A program made the translations under genes and the position numbers. Under the pieces are notes generated by a model. The model had not been told where the DNA came from, did not search any database, and worked only from the letters and a program-made list of their open reading frames with translations. From positions 3,038,001-3,102,000 of the forward strand of contig NZ_AP022596.1 in the NCBI RefSeq assembly GCF_010731895.1: a stretch of 64,000 nt of DNA, given 5' to 3'. Of this stretch, positions 44,976-54,667 are shown piece by piece. This DNA comes from Mycolicibacterium helvum. Its GTDB lineage: Bacteria; Actinomycetota; Actinomycetes; Mycobacteriales; Mycobacteriaceae. Numbering within the stretch: the first letter of the stretch is position 1; each line of letters begins with the position of its first letter.

Positions 44976-45836
44976 CTACTCGGACTTTTGCTCGATGACA
45001 ACAGGTTCGGCGAGGCGCTTCTTCGCCACGACGAAGTATCCACGCGGCGTGTCCGGTACATCTGCGGGTGTGACCGGGGCGTACCAGCGATTCCACCGGT
45101 TGCCGGGTTCTGCGATATCGGTGACGTCGGCTGACCACCCGCGATCGCGCAGCAATTCCGCGGGATCGTCGGTGCCGAACAGCCAGGGCGCTCCGTTGGC
45201 GGCCATCGACTTCAGCAGCTCCGCCATGAACGGCGCCTCCAACAACGACTTCCCGACGACGTCGTAGCACAGCACCGACTCCGGCGCCGCCAGCGCGTCG
45301 ATGCGCTCGAAGAGTCGATGCACCGCCTCTTCGTCCAGGTATTGCAAGAGGCCTTCGGTCAGCCACACCGAGGGTGCCGTCGCGTCGAAGCCTGCCGCAC
45401 GCAGCACAGCGGGCCAGTCGTCGGCGAGATCGACCCCGATCGGCACCCGCGTGCACGAGGGGGTGGTGTCGGCGAGTAACGCGTTCTTCGCGGCGATGAC
45501 AGCCGGCTGGTCGAGCTCGAACACTCCTGTGCCTGCCGGCCAGTTCAGCCGATAGGCCCGGGCGTCCATACCCGCGGCGACCAGCACGACCTGTCGGCAG
45601 GATGAGGCTGCATGCTGCAGGGCATCGTCCCAGAATCGGGTGCGTACCACGATCTGCATGGTGGTGCGCTCACCTGAGGTGGCCAGCGCCGCTTCGAGGA
45701 TCCGGTGGCCGGTCTCGCCGGCGAGCTTGTCGGCGAACGGATCGGTGAACAGCCGATCCTCCCGGGCTGATTCGCGGGCGCGGATCGCCGCCACCAACAG
45801 TGCAGTGTCGGCCACCGCGTCTCGTCTGGATCCCAT
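44976..45836 (-). CDS. SAM-dependent methyltransferase, TIGR00027 family
   Basis: 286 residues from ATG 45836 (MGSRRDAVADTALLVAAIRA). SAM-binding motif VLVAAGMDARAYRL, then FELDQPAVIAAK, VWLTEGLLQYLDEEA and GYFVVAKKR at the C-terminus. This family of putative leucine carboxyl methyltransferase-like enzymes is greatly expanded in mycobacteria; substrates are mostly unknown. Convergent with the CMD gene, 31 bp apart. Upstream in-frame Met at the 45890s adds residues without family match. Confidence 0.9.
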   Translation of the reverse strand: MGSRRDAVADTALLVAAIRARESAREDRLFTDPFADKLAGETGHRILEAALATSGERTTMQIVVRTRFWDDALQHAASSCRQVVLVAAGMDARAYRLNWPAGTGVFELDQPAVIAAKNALLADTTPSCTRVPIGVDLADDWPAVLRAAGFDATAPSVWLTEGLLQYLDEEAVHRLFERIDALAAPESVLCYDVVGKSLLEAPFMAELLKSMAANGAPWLFGTDDPAELLRDRGWSADVTDIAEPGNRWNRWYAPVTPADVPDTPRGYFVVAKKRLAEPVVIEQKSE

Positions 45837-45977
45837 CCCCCCGATGGTGTCAGCCCGGCCATCGCGCGAAGTAAGCACCCGCGGCATGGCCAGCGCAATC
45901 CCGCCCGCATAACAAAGAGGTCCGTAAGACAACGGTAAGGAAACGGGCAGATCGCAAACGGTTATCGCGTCGTGTCT

Positions 45978-45992
45978 CAAATGTGACATTTG
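45978..45992. promoter_or_regulatory. 15-bp palindrome between methyltransferase and small membrane protein
   Basis: CAAATGTGACATTTG: perfect 7-bp arms around a central G, in a locally AT-richer stretch 64 bp before the small gene at 46056 and 142 bp before the methyltransferase start. Operator-like; regulator unknown. Confidence 0.5.
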
Positions 45993-46055
45993 TGGACCAG
46001 TGTTACCAAAGTGAAATCGAGGGGCTAGAGCCTCGATCCAAGGGCAGGAGTGGCA

Positions 46056-46343
46056 ATGACTTCTATGACCGCGTATGAATCGTGGACTGCCGACTCGTGG
46101 ACTGCCCCGACCATGCTCAGCCTGTGGACCGAACCAGCGCCCAAGCAGGCCAGGATCGTTCGCCAAGTCTCGCAGTTGGTCAAGGTCGTCGACACGACCG
46201 TGACGGTGCTCTGCCCGCCGGTGGTGTCGGTATGTGCGATCTTCGCCGCCATGATGTGGCCCGGCCCTGTGCTCGCCGAGAACATCGGGCACGCGGCGAC
46301 GCCGATCAATGCGCAGCTGCAGGACGGCGCCCCGGCTCCCTAA
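46056..46343 (+). CDS. Small hypothetical membrane or exported protein
   Basis: 95 residues from ATG 46056, with GGCAGGAG (46043-46050) as ribosome site. Polar, Trp-rich N-terminus (YESWTADSWTAP), a hydrophobic segment (VVDTTVTVLCPPVVSVCAIFAAMMW, about 45-69), and a short polar tail. One membrane helix, no known domain. Tail-to-tail 4-bp overlap with the TetR gene. Function unknown. Confidence 0.65.
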   Translation: MTSMTAYESWTADSWTAPTMLSLWTEPAPKQARIVRQVSQLVKVVDTTVTVLCPPVVSVCAIFAAMMWPGPVLAENIGHAATPINAQLQDGAPAP

Positions 46344-46963
46344 CCGCTTGGGCTGGTCGACGGGTGATCCAGGCCGAGTAACGCCCCACCCACCCAGCGG
46401 CGCAGATACCGGCGCAGTTCGTCCCCGCGTCGCGGTGGCCGCCCCGGGTCGACCATGAACGACTGGACGATCCGCAGCAGATGCTCGCCGAGCTCGTCAA
46501 GATCGCTATCGCTGAATCCGTGTGCGGCCCAATCGACATCGAAGCGGCGCAGTAGCGAGCCGGCGAACGCCAGCGCGACATCCGAGGTGACCTCGGCACT
46601 GAACGCGCCGACGCGCTCAGGCCCGAGCAGTAGGCCCATATGTTTGTCGTGCGGCAGCGCTTCCACCGCGGCCGCAATACCTTCTGTCACCGCCTCGGCC
46701 GGATCGGTGATGCCGGAGAGGTGGCTGGCCATCCGGTCGAGGAATCCCGCCGCGGACGCCATGGCCGCGGCCTGCAACAGCGCGTCGGTGCTGGGGAAGT
46801 AGCGATACACCGTCTGACGGGTCACCCCAAGGGTGCGGGCGACGTCGGCGATGCTCAGGTCTGCGCCGCGGGCGTCGATGGCTTTGTTCGCCGCGGCCAG
46901 GATCCGGGCGACGGCCTCTTCGTCGGTGGCGGGCGCCGATCCCGACCAGCCGTGGGTTCGCAT
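46340..46963 (-). CDS. TetR-family regulator linked to CYP125-like operon
   Basis: 207 residues; N-terminal helix-turn-helix DLSIADVARTLGVTRQTVYRYFPSTDAL, then a variable ligand-binding domain. It lies 3 bp after the small membrane-protein gene and appears to be the last gene of a P450-membrane protein-TetR unit. It may act on the inverted repeat at 48645-48669 in that unit's promoter. Confidence 0.88.
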   Translation of the reverse strand: MRTHGWSGSAPATDEEAVARILAAANKAIDARGADLSIADVARTLGVTRQTVYRYFPSTDALLQAAAMASAAGFLDRMASHLSGITDPAEAVTEGIAAAVEALPHDKHMGLLLGPERVGAFSAEVTSDVALAFAGSLLRRFDVDWAAHGFSDSDLDELGEHLLRIVQSFMVDPGRPPRRGDELRRYLRRWVGGALLGLDHPSTSPSG

Positions 46964-46966
46964 GAT

Positions 46967-47332
46967 CTACCCGCCCACTGCCACGGAGAATGCCACGCCA
47001 CCGAAGAACAGCGCCGCGAGGCACAGCACAAGAGTGCCAACAGCGAAGGGCCAGGCCCGCTTGCGCCGGGCCAGCGCGACAATGGTGACGATGCTGCCGG
47101 CCACCACCACCAGCGCGGCGATGGCCACCGCGCTCAGCACCGAGGTGACGGCCCCCTCGACGCTGCACGTGGCGGGCGGGCAGTAGTCCAGGAAAGCGAG
47201 CATGAATAGGCCGAGAAAGGCTCCGCACGCGCCCATTAACACCGTCAACACCATCAGGATGATCGAGATCGTCAGGTCGGCCGCCGACCGCGGCGGCGTG
47301 GCGGGCGGTGGCGGATAGCCCGGATAGCCCAT
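46967..47332 (-). CDS. Small integral membrane protein
   Basis: 121 residues from ATG 47332. Pro/Tyr-rich N-terminus (MGYPGYPPPPATPP) and three predicted helices (residues about 20-42, 60-82, 92-115), with two Cys in the first external loop (YCPPATCSVEG) able to form a disulfide. No named family. Between the CYP125-like P450 (28 bp) and TetR (3 bp), so likely co-expressed. Confidence 0.78.
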   Translation of the reverse strand: MGYPGYPPPPATPPRSAADLTISIILMVLTVLMGACGAFLGLFMLAFLDYCPPATCSVEGAVTSVLSAVAIAALVVVAGSIVTIVALARRKRAWPFAVGTLVLCLAALFFGGVAFSVAVGG

Positions 47333-47360
47333 GACCCGGGATGTTATCGGGGCCGTTGCG

Positions 47361-48599
47361 CTAGTGGTACGCGACGGGCAGTTCTTTGACCCCGTTGAGC
47401 CAGCCCGACCGCAGCCGCTCCGGCTCACCGAGCTTGCTGATATCCGGGATCTGATTGGCGATCTCGTTGAAGATCAGCTTGATCTCCATGCGCGCGAGGT
47501 TGGCCCCGATGCAGAAGTGCGCGCCGTTGCCGCCGAACCCGAGGTGCGGGTTCGGGTCGCGCAGGATGTTGAACTGGAACGGGGCGTCGAAGACGTCCTC
47601 GTCGTAGTTCGCCGAGCTGTAGAACAGGCCCGCACGCTGGCCCTCGCGGATCGTGACGCCGCCGATTTCGACGTCCTGCAGCGCGGTGCGCTGGAAGCAG
47701 TGCACCGGGGTGGCCCAGCGGACGATCTCATCGGCGGTGGTCTCGGGCCGCTCGCGCTTGAAAAGCTCCCACTGATCCGGGTTTTCGAAGAAGGCGTTCA
47801 TCCCGTGGGTCATGGCGTTGCGGGTGGTTTCGTTGCCGGCCACCGCGAGCAGGATCACGAAGAACGCGAACTCGACCTCGCTCAAGGCCTCACCATCGAT
47901 ATCGGCCTCTACCAACCGAGTGACGATGTCGTCGGCCGGGCACTTCCTGCGCTCCTCGGCCATCGAGTAGGCGTAGCCCATCAGCTCGGCGTTGGCGACG
48001 ATCGGGTCGACGTCGTTGAAGTCCGGATCGTCGGTGTTCATGATGCTGTTGGTCCAGTGAAAGAGCTTCTGGCGATCGGCTTCCGGCACGCCGAGCAGGT
48101 CGGCGATCGCCAGCAGCGGCAGCTGCATCGCGATGTCGTCGACGAAATCCCCGGTGTCCTTGGCTGCGGCCGCGGCCACGATGTCGCGGGCGGCATCGGC
48201 CAGCTTCTCCTCGAGCTTGGCCACCGCGCGTGGGGTGAACAGCCGCGAGACCAGCTTGCGCAGCCGGGTGTGTTCGGGTGCGTCGTGGTTGATCAGCAGC
48301 GCCTTGGTGATCTCCACCTGGTCTTTGGTCATGTCGTCGGCGAAGCGCATCACCACGCCTTGGGCGTTGGTCGACCACAGGTGGCTGTCGCGGGAGATGT
48401 CGCGGATGTCGCGGTGCTTGCTGATCACCCAATAGCCGCCGTCGTCGAAGACGGTGCTGCCCGGGGCCTGCTCGTTCCACCACACCGGTGCGGTCTGGCG
48501 GAGCTGCGCGAACTGGGCGACGGGCATGCCCTCTTTGATCAGGTCAGGGTCGGTGAAGTCGAAGCCCGCTCCAAACGGGCACACGCTCGCGGTGGTCAT
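47361..48599 (-). CDS. CYP125-family cytochrome P450
   Basis: 412 residues. FDFTDPDLIKEGMPVAQFAQLR, APVWWNEQ, and HDAPEHTRLRKLVSRLFTPRAV follow M. tuberculosis CYP125 (Rv3545c) closely from memory; I helix LLAVAGNETTRNAMTHGM, ExxR-equivalent TADEIVRWATPV, heme loop FGGNGAHFCIGANLAR, and C-terminal RLRSGWLNGVKELPV. CYP125 oxidises the terminal methyl of the cholesterol side chain. It is outside the usual cyp125 locus, so may be a paralogue with a different sterol. Divergent from the carboxyltransferase gene. Confidence 0.85.
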   Translation of the reverse strand: MTTASVCPFGAGFDFTDPDLIKEGMPVAQFAQLRQTAPVWWNEQAPGSTVFDDGGYWVISKHRDIRDISRDSHLWSTNAQGVVMRFADDMTKDQVEITKALLINHDAPEHTRLRKLVSRLFTPRAVAKLEEKLADAARDIVAAAAAKDTGDFVDDIAMQLPLLAIADLLGVPEADRQKLFHWTNSIMNTDDPDFNDVDPIVANAELMGYAYSMAEERRKCPADDIVTRLVEADIDGEALSEVEFAFFVILLAVAGNETTRNAMTHGMNAFFENPDQWELFKRERPETTADEIVRWATPVHCFQRTALQDVEIGGVTIREGQRAGLFYSSANYDEDVFDAPFQFNILRDPNPHLGFGGNGAHFCIGANLARMEIKLIFNEIANQIPDISKLGEPERLRSGWLNGVKELPVAYH

Positions 48600-48644
48600 G
48601 GTCTCCCTCGCTGTTCATGTGATGTAGCGCACCTTGGCATTGAC

Positions 48645-48669
48645 CATACACTGTGAAGTTGAGTGTATG
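48645..48669. promoter_or_regulatory. Inverted repeat in the CYP125-like/carboxyltransferase promoter
   Basis: CATACACT (48645-48652) and AGTGTATG (48662-48669) are exact inverted copies 9 bp apart, centred in the 87-bp divergent gap. This is operator-like and suits a dimeric regulator acting on both genes; the TetR at 46340 is the nearest candidate. Confidence 0.65.
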
Positions 48670-48686
48670 CCCGCTACTTTCGGTGG

Positions 48687-50225
48687 ATGACTTTTCCCCC
48701 CGACCTCGCGGAACTTCTACGCCGGCGTGCGTTGACCGAGGACGCCGCGCGCCCCGGCGCGGTGGCGCGCAGGCATGCCGCGGGCGGCCGCATGGCCCGG
48801 GAGAACATCGCCGACCTGGTCGATGCGGATTCCTTCGTCGAGTACGGGCGATTCACGATCGCCGCCCAGCGCCGCCGTCGCGACCTCGACGACTTGATCG
48901 CTCGGACGCCGGCCGACGGGCTGATCGCCGGAACGGCGACGATCAACGGTCACGCGTGTGCGGTGCTGTCCTACGACTACACGGTGCTGGCCGGCACTCA
49001 GGGTGAGTTCGGGCACCGCAAGAAGGACCGGCTCTTCGAGCTCATCGAGCGGATGCGACTGCCCACCGTCTTCTTCGCCGAGGGCGGTGGCGGCCGGCCC
49101 GGCGACACCGACTACCCCACGGTGTCGTCGCTGCAGACGCGGGCCTTCAAATTGTGGGCGGCGCTCTCCGGAGTGGTGCCGCGCATCGCGGTCGTCAAGG
49201 GGCGCTGCTTCGCCGGCAACGCGGTCATCGCCGGTTGCTCAGATCTGATCGTGGCCACCGCCGACACCTCGATCGGCATGGGCGGGCCGGCGATGATCAC
49301 CGGGGGCGGACTCGGCGATGTCGCGCCCGACGCCGTCGGCCCGATCTCGGTGCAATCACCCAACGGTGTCGTCGACGTCGTCGTGGCCGACGAAGCCGAG
49401 GCCGTGGCCGTCACCAAGCGCCTGATCGGGTACTTCCATGGCCCCTCAGCGCCCGGCCCGGCTGCGGACCAAACCTCGTTGCGCACAGTCATTCCTGAAC
49501 GAGCCCGGCGTGCCTACCCGATCGCACCGATCATCGAGACCCTCGCCGACCTCGACTCGGTCACCTTCCTGCGGGAGAAGTTCGCCCCGGAGATGGTTAC
49601 CGCGCTGGCCCGGATCGAGGGCCGTCCGGTAGGCGTCATCGCCAACAACACGATGGTCATGGCAGGCGCGATCACTGCGGCGGCCGCCGACAAGGCAGCG
49701 CGCTTCCTGCAGCTGTGCGACACCTTCGGTCTTCCCGTTGTCTCCCTCATCGACTGCCCCGGCTACATGGTCGGCCCGGCCGCCGAGGCCGAGGCGCTGG
49801 TTCGGCGCGCCTCCCGGATGCTGGTCGCGGGTGCCGCGATTCGGGTGCCGCTGGTGGCGGTGATACTGCGGCGCGGCTACGGGCTGGGCGCGCAAGCGAT
49901 GGCCGGGGGCAGCCTGCACGAACCACTGCTGACCGTGGCTTGGCCCGGCGCACACCTCGGCCCGATGGGGCTCGAGGGTGCGGTGCGCCTGGGCATGCGC
50001 AAGGAGCTGGAAGCCATCGAAGACGAGGCCGAGCGCGAACAGCTGGTCCGGGAGGCGACTGCGGCCCTGGAGGAGAACGCCAAAGCGCTCAACGCCGCGC
50101 AGATGTTCGAGGTCGACGACGTCATCGACCCGGCGCAGACCCGTGGCGTGATCGCCGCGACGCTGACCGCCGCGACGGCGCGCGGCGAACTCCCGCCGTT
50201 AAGGCGGTTCGTCGACACCTGGTAG
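48687..50225 (+). CDS. Acyl-CoA carboxylase carboxyltransferase (beta) subunit, orphan
   Basis: 512 residues from ATG 48687 (an in-frame GTG at 48663 overlaps the inverted repeat and is less likely). Two crotonase-fold halves: N-terminal ADLVDADSFVEYGRF and FVVKG-type RIAVVKGRCFAGNAVIAG; C-terminal MVMAGAITAAAADKAARFLQLCDTFGLPVVSLIDCPGYMVG and acyl-CoA-binding GAQAMAGGS. Accepts CO2 from biotin onto an acyl-CoA. No biotin carboxylase or biotin carrier gene is nearby, so it must borrow an AccA elsewhere. Not the recalled AccD3. Confidence 0.88.
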   Translation: MTFPPDLAELLRRRALTEDAARPGAVARRHAAGGRMARENIADLVDADSFVEYGRFTIAAQRRRRDLDDLIARTPADGLIAGTATINGHACAVLSYDYTVLAGTQGEFGHRKKDRLFELIERMRLPTVFFAEGGGGRPGDTDYPTVSSLQTRAFKLWAALSGVVPRIAVVKGRCFAGNAVIAGCSDLIVATADTSIGMGGPAMITGGGLGDVAPDAVGPISVQSPNGVVDVVVADEAEAVAVTKRLIGYFHGPSAPGPAADQTSLRTVIPERARRAYPIAPIIETLADLDSVTFLREKFAPEMVTALARIEGRPVGVIANNTMVMAGAITAAAADKAARFLQLCDTFGLPVVSLIDCPGYMVGPAAEAEALVRRASRMLVAGAAIRVPLVAVILRRGYGLGAQAMAGGSLHEPLLTVAWPGAHLGPMGLEGAVRLGMRKELEAIEDEAEREQLVREATAALEENAKALNAAQMFEVDDVIDPAQTRGVIAATLTAATARGELPPLRRFVDTW

Positions 50226-50252
50226 CAGCGGTGAGCGATAGGGTGTGAACCT

Positions 50253-51524
50253 GTGCGCGTCCTCGTGATCGGATCTGGTGCCCGCGAACATGCCCTGCTA
50301 CTGGGCCTGCGCCAAGACGCCTGCGTCGACTTCCTGGCCGTCGCGCCCGGCAACGCCGGCACCTCGGCGGTTGCTGAGCAGCACGATGTCGACGTCACCT
50401 CTGCCGAAGCTGTCACCGCATTGGCCCGACAGCTCGCGGTCGACCTGGTGATCATCGGCCCCGAGGTGCCGCTGGTTCTCGGGGTGGCCGACGCGGTGCG
50501 CGCGGCAGGCATCGCCTGCTTCGGCCCGTCGAAGGATGCCGCCCGAATCGAAGGCTCCAAGGCGTTCGCCAAGGACGTGATGGCCGCCGCCGGTGTGCTC
50601 ACCGCCGGCAGCGAGACGGTCGACAACCCGGCCCGTCTTGACGCCGCGCTGAACCGCTTCGGGCCGGCGGTCGGTCAACCTGCGTGGGTGGTCAAGGACG
50701 ACGGGCTGGCCGCGGGCAAGGGCGTGGTGGTGACCGCCGACCGTGATGTAGCTCGCGCGCATGCCGCGTCGTTGCTGGACTCCGGGCATCCGGTACTGCT
50801 GGAGTCCTTCCTCGACGGGCCCGAGGTATCGCTGTTCTGTCTGGTCGACGGTGCGACCGTGGTCCCACTGCTGCCAGCCCAGGACTTCAAGCGGGTCGGT
50901 GACAACGACGCCGGACCCAATACCGGTGGTATGGGCGCGTATTCGCCGCTGCCGTGGCTACCTGCGGAAGCGACGGCCGCCATAGTCAGCGGTGTCGTCG
51001 AACCCGTTGCCGCCGAGCTTGTTCGGCGTGGTTGCCCGTTCTCCGGCCTGTTGTATGCGGGGTTGGCGATGACGTCTTCCGGCCCCGCGGTAGTCGAATT
51101 CAACTGCCGGTTCGGGGATCCCGAGACCCAAGCTGTGCTGGCGCTGCTCGAATCCCCGCTGGGCCAGCTGCTGCACGCCACGGCTACCGGAACGCTCGCC
51201 GACTTCGGCCCACTGAACTGGCGCGATGGGTACGCCGTCGCCGTCGTGGTGGCCGCCGAGAACTATCCGGGCCGCCCGCGGCTCGGTGACGTGATCACCG
51301 GTTCGGAGGTCGATGGTGTCCTTCATGCCGGCACCGCCCGGCGTGACGATGGCGCCGTCATTTCGTCTGGTGGACGGGTGCTCTCGGTCGTGGGCACTGG
51401 CACCGACCTGGTCGCTGCGCGCGAAGTCGCCTACCGAACGGCGGCAGCGATTCGCTTGCCCGGCAGCCATTTCCGCACCGATATTGCCCTGGCGGCAGCG
51501 CAAGGGCGGGTCACGCTAGCTTGA
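50253..51524 (+). CDS. purD: Phosphoribosylamine-glycine ligase PurD
   Basis: 423 residues, GTG start. ATP-grasp enzyme of purine step 2: N-terminal [50 protein letters not shown], and [13 protein letters not shown] with metal/nucleotide loop; [12 protein letters not shown] near the end. Same place as Rv0772. The 3' end overlaps the convergent P450 by 14 bp. Confidence 0.96.
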   Translation: MRVLVIGSGAREHALLLGLRQDACVDFLAVAPGNAGTSAVAEQHDVDVTSAEAVTALARQLAVDLVIIGPEVPLVLGVADAVRAAGIACFGPSKDAARIEGSKAFAKDVMAAAGVLTAGSETVDNPARLDAALNRFGPAVGQPAWVVKDDGLAAGKGVVVTADRDVARAHAASLLDSGHPVLLESFLDGPEVSLFCLVDGATVVPLLPAQDFKRVGDNDAGPNTGGMGAYSPLPWLPAEATAAIVSGVVEPVAAELVRRGCPFSGLLYAGLAMTSSGPAVVEFNCRFGDPETQAVLALLESPLGQLLHATATGTLADFGPLNWRDGYAVAVVVAAENYPGRPRLGDVITGSEVDGVLHAGTARRDDGAVISSGGRVLSVVGTGTDLVAAREVAYRTAAAIRLPGSHFRTDIALAAAQGRVTLA

Positions 51525-52782
51525 CGGGCAACCGCTTCACGCCGTGAATGACGTTGCTGTGCAGGTATTCCGGCTCGCCGACCTCGACCTCCGGTAGCCG
51601 GGTGAGCAGCTGGTGGAACAAGTGCCGTAGCTCGGTCCTGGCCAGATTGGCGCCGAGGCAGAAGTGTGGTCCACCGCCGCCGAAACCGAAGTGTGGGTTG
51701 GGTGATCGGGTGATGTCGAACTCGCCCGGGCGGTCGAACACTGCTTCGTCGCGGTTGGCCGAACAGTAGAACAGCGCGACCTTCTCGCCGGCCTTGATCG
51801 TGGTGCCGGCCACCTCGGTGTCGACCGTGGCATGCCGGGCGAAGTTGAGCACGGGGGTTGCCCAGCGGATGAACTCCTCGGCGGCCGGACCGATGTGTGC
51901 GTCGAAATCCTCGAGCAGCCAAGCCTTCTGGTCTGGATTGTCGGCCAGCGCCTTGAACGCGTGCGAGGTGGTCTGCTTGGTGGTGTCGTTGCCGGCGGCG
52001 CCCAGCAGCACCATGAACGACCCGATCTGGATGTCGGTGAGCTGGTGGCCGTCCACCTCGGCGTTGACGATATTGGTCATCAGATCGTCGTGTGGTTCGC
52101 GGCGGCGCAGCTGGGCCAGCTCGATACCCGAGCTGGTCAGGATGCCGATCTGGGTCAGCGCGTGAGTGGCGCGTTCGGTGAAACTGGCGTAGTCGTCGTC
52201 GGTGGCGCTGAACAGACTCTCGGCCGCATACGCGACAGCCTCCTGATCGGCGGGGGCGATGCCGATCATGTCCGAGACGGTCCGCATCGGGAGCTTGGCC
52301 GAACACTCGGTGACGAAGTCGATTTCCGCACCGTCGCAAAGCTTTTCGATCAGCCGGTCGACGATATCGGCGGCATTGGCCTGAATCTGGGCCTCGATGC
52401 GGCGAACCTGCTTCGGCGTGAACGCGGCGCTGATCAGGCGCCGATACACGGTGTGCTCCGGCGGGTCCATGGCCAGGAAGAAACTGGTGGCCTGCTGCAC
52501 CTCGGCAGGGAGGGGGTCGACGCTCATGCCCAGTGCCGAGCTGAAGATCTCGGTGTGTTGGCTGACGTACTTGATGTCGGCGTGGCGGGTGATGGCCCAG
52601 TAGCCGGTCTCTGTGTGTGGGAAGACCGAAGACACCGGCGCATGCCAGGACAGCCCGTCGGCGGCGCGCAGCCGCGCGAATGTATGGTCGCGGGTGGCCA
52701 AGTCGGCGGTCCAGAAGTTCGGTGCCGAAATGTCCAGCGGGTGGTAAGGCCGGGGAGATAGCGGCAGGCTGTCGACGGTCAT
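51511..52782 (-). CDS. Cytochrome P450, CYP124-like
   Basis: 423 residues from ATG 52782. [28 protein letters not shown] helix [20 protein letters not shown] (Asn-Asp in place of Asn-Glu), [13 protein letters not shown], heme loop [16 protein letters not shown] and C-terminal [10 protein letters not shown]. Closest in memory to CYP124, a methyl-branched-lipid omega-hydroxylase, but not enough to name it. Convergent with purD (14-bp overlap), divergent from the MDMPI-like gene with an AT-rich TTCTAGAA palindrome in the 85-bp gap. Confidence 0.85.
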   Translation of the reverse strand: MTVDSLPLSPRPYHPLDISAPNFWTADLATRDHTFARLRAADGLSWHAPVSSVFPHTETGYWAITRHADIKYVSQHTEIFSSALGMSVDPLPAEVQQATSFFLAMDPPEHTVYRRLISAAFTPKQVRRIEAQIQANAADIVDRLIEKLCDGAEIDFVTECSAKLPMRTVSDMIGIAPADQEAVAYAAESLFSATDDDYASFTERATHALTQIGILTSSGIELAQLRRREPHDDLMTNIVNAEVDGHQLTDIQIGSFMVLLGAAGNDTTKQTTSHAFKALADNPDQKAWLLEDFDAHIGPAAEEFIRWATPVLNFARHATVDTEVAGTTIKAGEKVALFYCSANRDEAVFDRPGEFDITRSPNPHFGFGGGGPHFCLGANLARTELRHLFHQLLTRLPEVEVGEPEYLHSNVIHGVKRLPVKLA

Positions 52783-52867
52783 GATCTCCTCGGTGGCGCT
52801 TCCGAAAGGCTTATCGAATGGCTGACAGTAACAGCGACTGTAGACAATTCTAGAACGGGAGACAATC

Positions 52868-53656
52868 ATGGCCGACGTGGCACCGGACCGCCGGGCGGCG
52901 TTCACGGCCGAGCGTGCCGACATGCTGGCCTTCTGCGGCGGTCTCGATCCCGTCGAGTGGCGGATGGACAGCCGTGCCCAGGGCTGGCGCATCCAGGATG
53001 TCCTCGCCCACATGGGCACCGGCTGCCGCGCGCCGTTCAGCCTTGGTGCGGTGAAGTTCATGCGGGGCAACGACATCGAGAACGCCAACGATCTGATGGT
53101 CGACACCCGGCGGGACTGGCCGGTGTCACAAGTCCTCGCCGAGTACCGCCGGTGGAGCGGTGTGGTCGCCGTCGTGTTCCCGCTCGTCGGCGGCAGCCCG
53201 CTTGGCCGGGTCCGGATGCCGCTGGCTGAACTGGGCCGATTCCCGGTCCAGCTGCTGTCCAGCGCGATGGTCTTCGACCACCACACCCACCTTCGTCACG
53301 ACATGGCGCCGGCGTTGGGGCGGCCCGCGCCAGGCACCGACGCCAACCGGATGTCCGTCGTCCTGGAATGGATGATGGCGGTGCTGTCGAACCAGATGCG
53401 CACGGCGGCGCCGGCGTGGCTGGACCGACCCCTGGCGATCACGTTGACCGGGCCTGGCGGCGGCACCTGGCGCGTCGCGCCCGACGGCTCGGTCACACCG
53501 GGCTCGCCGAATGGATCGGTCGCACAGATCACCGGTGTGGCGTGTGAGTTTCCGGAGTGGGGGACTCAACGGGTCGGCTGGCGTGATCGCGACGTGCGGA
53601 TCAGTGGCGACGCCGACTACGCGGAAGTGTTTCTCGACACCGTCAACGTGGTCTAA
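52868..53656 (+). CDS. Mycothiol-dependent maleylpyruvate-isomerase-family (DinB-like) protein
   Basis: 262 residues. DinB/MDMPI N-terminal four-helix domain with metal-site candidates in DVLAHMGTG and FDHHTHLRHDM, and a C-terminal mixed domain (GPGGGTWRVAPDGSV, AQITGVACEF). The family uses mycothiol for isomerase or detoxifying transfers; many members have no known reaction. Tail-to-tail 4-bp overlap with the esterase gene. Confidence 0.8.
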   Translation: MADVAPDRRAAFTAERADMLAFCGGLDPVEWRMDSRAQGWRIQDVLAHMGTGCRAPFSLGAVKFMRGNDIENANDLMVDTRRDWPVSQVLAEYRRWSGVVAVVFPLVGGSPLGRVRMPLAELGRFPVQLLSSAMVFDHHTHLRHDMAPALGRPAPGTDANRMSVVLEWMMAVLSNQMRTAAPAWLDRPLAITLTGPGGGTWRVAPDGSVTPGSPNGSVAQITGVACEFPEWGTQRVGWRDRDVRISGDADYAEVFLDTVNVV

Positions 53657-54555
53657 GCCGTCAGCAAGGGGGCCATCCAGGTCAGCTCGCCGGGGAGTTG
53701 CGAGCTCCAGTAGCCGCCGTCGTGCCCGCCCGGCGAGAAGCCGCCGGCAGGGGGATGGGGCAGCTGGGCGATGAACTGTTTGGTCGCCGCGTAGAACGGG
53801 TCGCTGTTGCCGCAGTCGATCCGGATCGGGATCGACGCCAGCGCGGGCAGGCCGAAGACACTGTTGGCCGCGAAGTCGTCGGGACCGTCGAACGCGCCGG
53901 GTGCCGCGGCGCCCGACGACAGCCACAGCGCCGGGCTGACCGCGGTGATCGCCGCGGTGCGGCCCGGACCGAGACGGGCGCCCAGCAGCAGTGCGCCGTA
54001 ACCGCCCATCGACCACCCGAGGAAGGCGACCCGCGAGGTGTCCAGGCCCTGACCGCCGAGCATCGGGATCAGTTCGTCGAGGACCATCGCCCCGGAGTCT
54101 TCGCCGGACGCGCGCTTGTGCCAGTAGCTGCCGCCACCATCCACGGCGACCACCGCGAACGGTGGTAGCCCGGCCGCCACGGCCTGGGCCAGGCCTTGCT
54201 CGACCCCGCCGGCCATCACGCCCGCCGCGTCCTGGCCCTTGCCGTGCAGCGCGATCACCGGGCGCAGGGGCGCAGTCTGTCCGGGCGGGCGGGCGATGGC
54301 CCAGTTGGTGTTGACGCCGCCGCGCGCGGCCGACACGAACGAGCCGGTGACCATCGTGGGAGCGGGGGCACCCGCCGGTGTCGGCTCCAGCGGGGCCGGC
54401 GGCAGCAATGGCGCGCCGACACCGGCCATCGCGATATCCGGCCCCAGGAGGTGCGCGGTGGATTCCAGCATTCGGCAGGCGGCCGAGGCACCCGCGGCGC
54501 CTACGACGGCTCCGGCGCCAAGTCGCAGAACAGCGCGACGGCTCAGGTTCGCCAT
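53653..54555 (-). CDS. Tat-exported alpha/beta hydrolase (esterase, Rv0774c-like)
   Basis: 300 residues from ATG 54555. A twin-arginine-like signal (SRRAVLRLGAGAVVGAAG) is followed by a Pro-rich linker and an esterase-D-like fold: nucleophile Ser in FLGWSMGGYG, acid in DCGNSDPF, His in GGHDGGYW. Recalled orthologue Rv0774c, an exported esterase. An in-frame ATG 9 bp upstream is an alternative. Divergent from the TetR gene. Confidence 0.87.
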   Translation of the reverse strand: MANLSRRAVLRLGAGAVVGAAGASAACRMLESTAHLLGPDIAMAGVGAPLLPPAPLEPTPAGAPAPTMVTGSFVSAARGGVNTNWAIARPPGQTAPLRPVIALHGKGQDAAGVMAGGVEQGLAQAVAAGLPPFAVVAVDGGGSYWHKRASGEDSGAMVLDELIPMLGGQGLDTSRVAFLGWSMGGYGALLLGARLGPGRTAAITAVSPALWLSSGAAAPGAFDGPDDFAANSVFGLPALASIPIRIDCGNSDPFYAATKQFIAQLPHPPAGGFSPGGHDGGYWSSQLPGELTWMAPLLTA

Positions 54556-54667
54556 TCGGCTCATCATGCCATCGTGGGCGATCAAGCCTAGTGGCAGGTC
54601 AAAGCCAGGTTAATGATTCTTCTGAAAGAGTGATGCCGGCTCGACGCTGCTGGCAGCATTGCTGAAC

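Noticed and set aside
48687..50225. Calling the carboxyltransferase AccD3
   Set aside because: The recalled AccD3 sequence (Rv0904c) is not similar beyond the fold, and the neighbours of accD3 are not present. The name was left blank.
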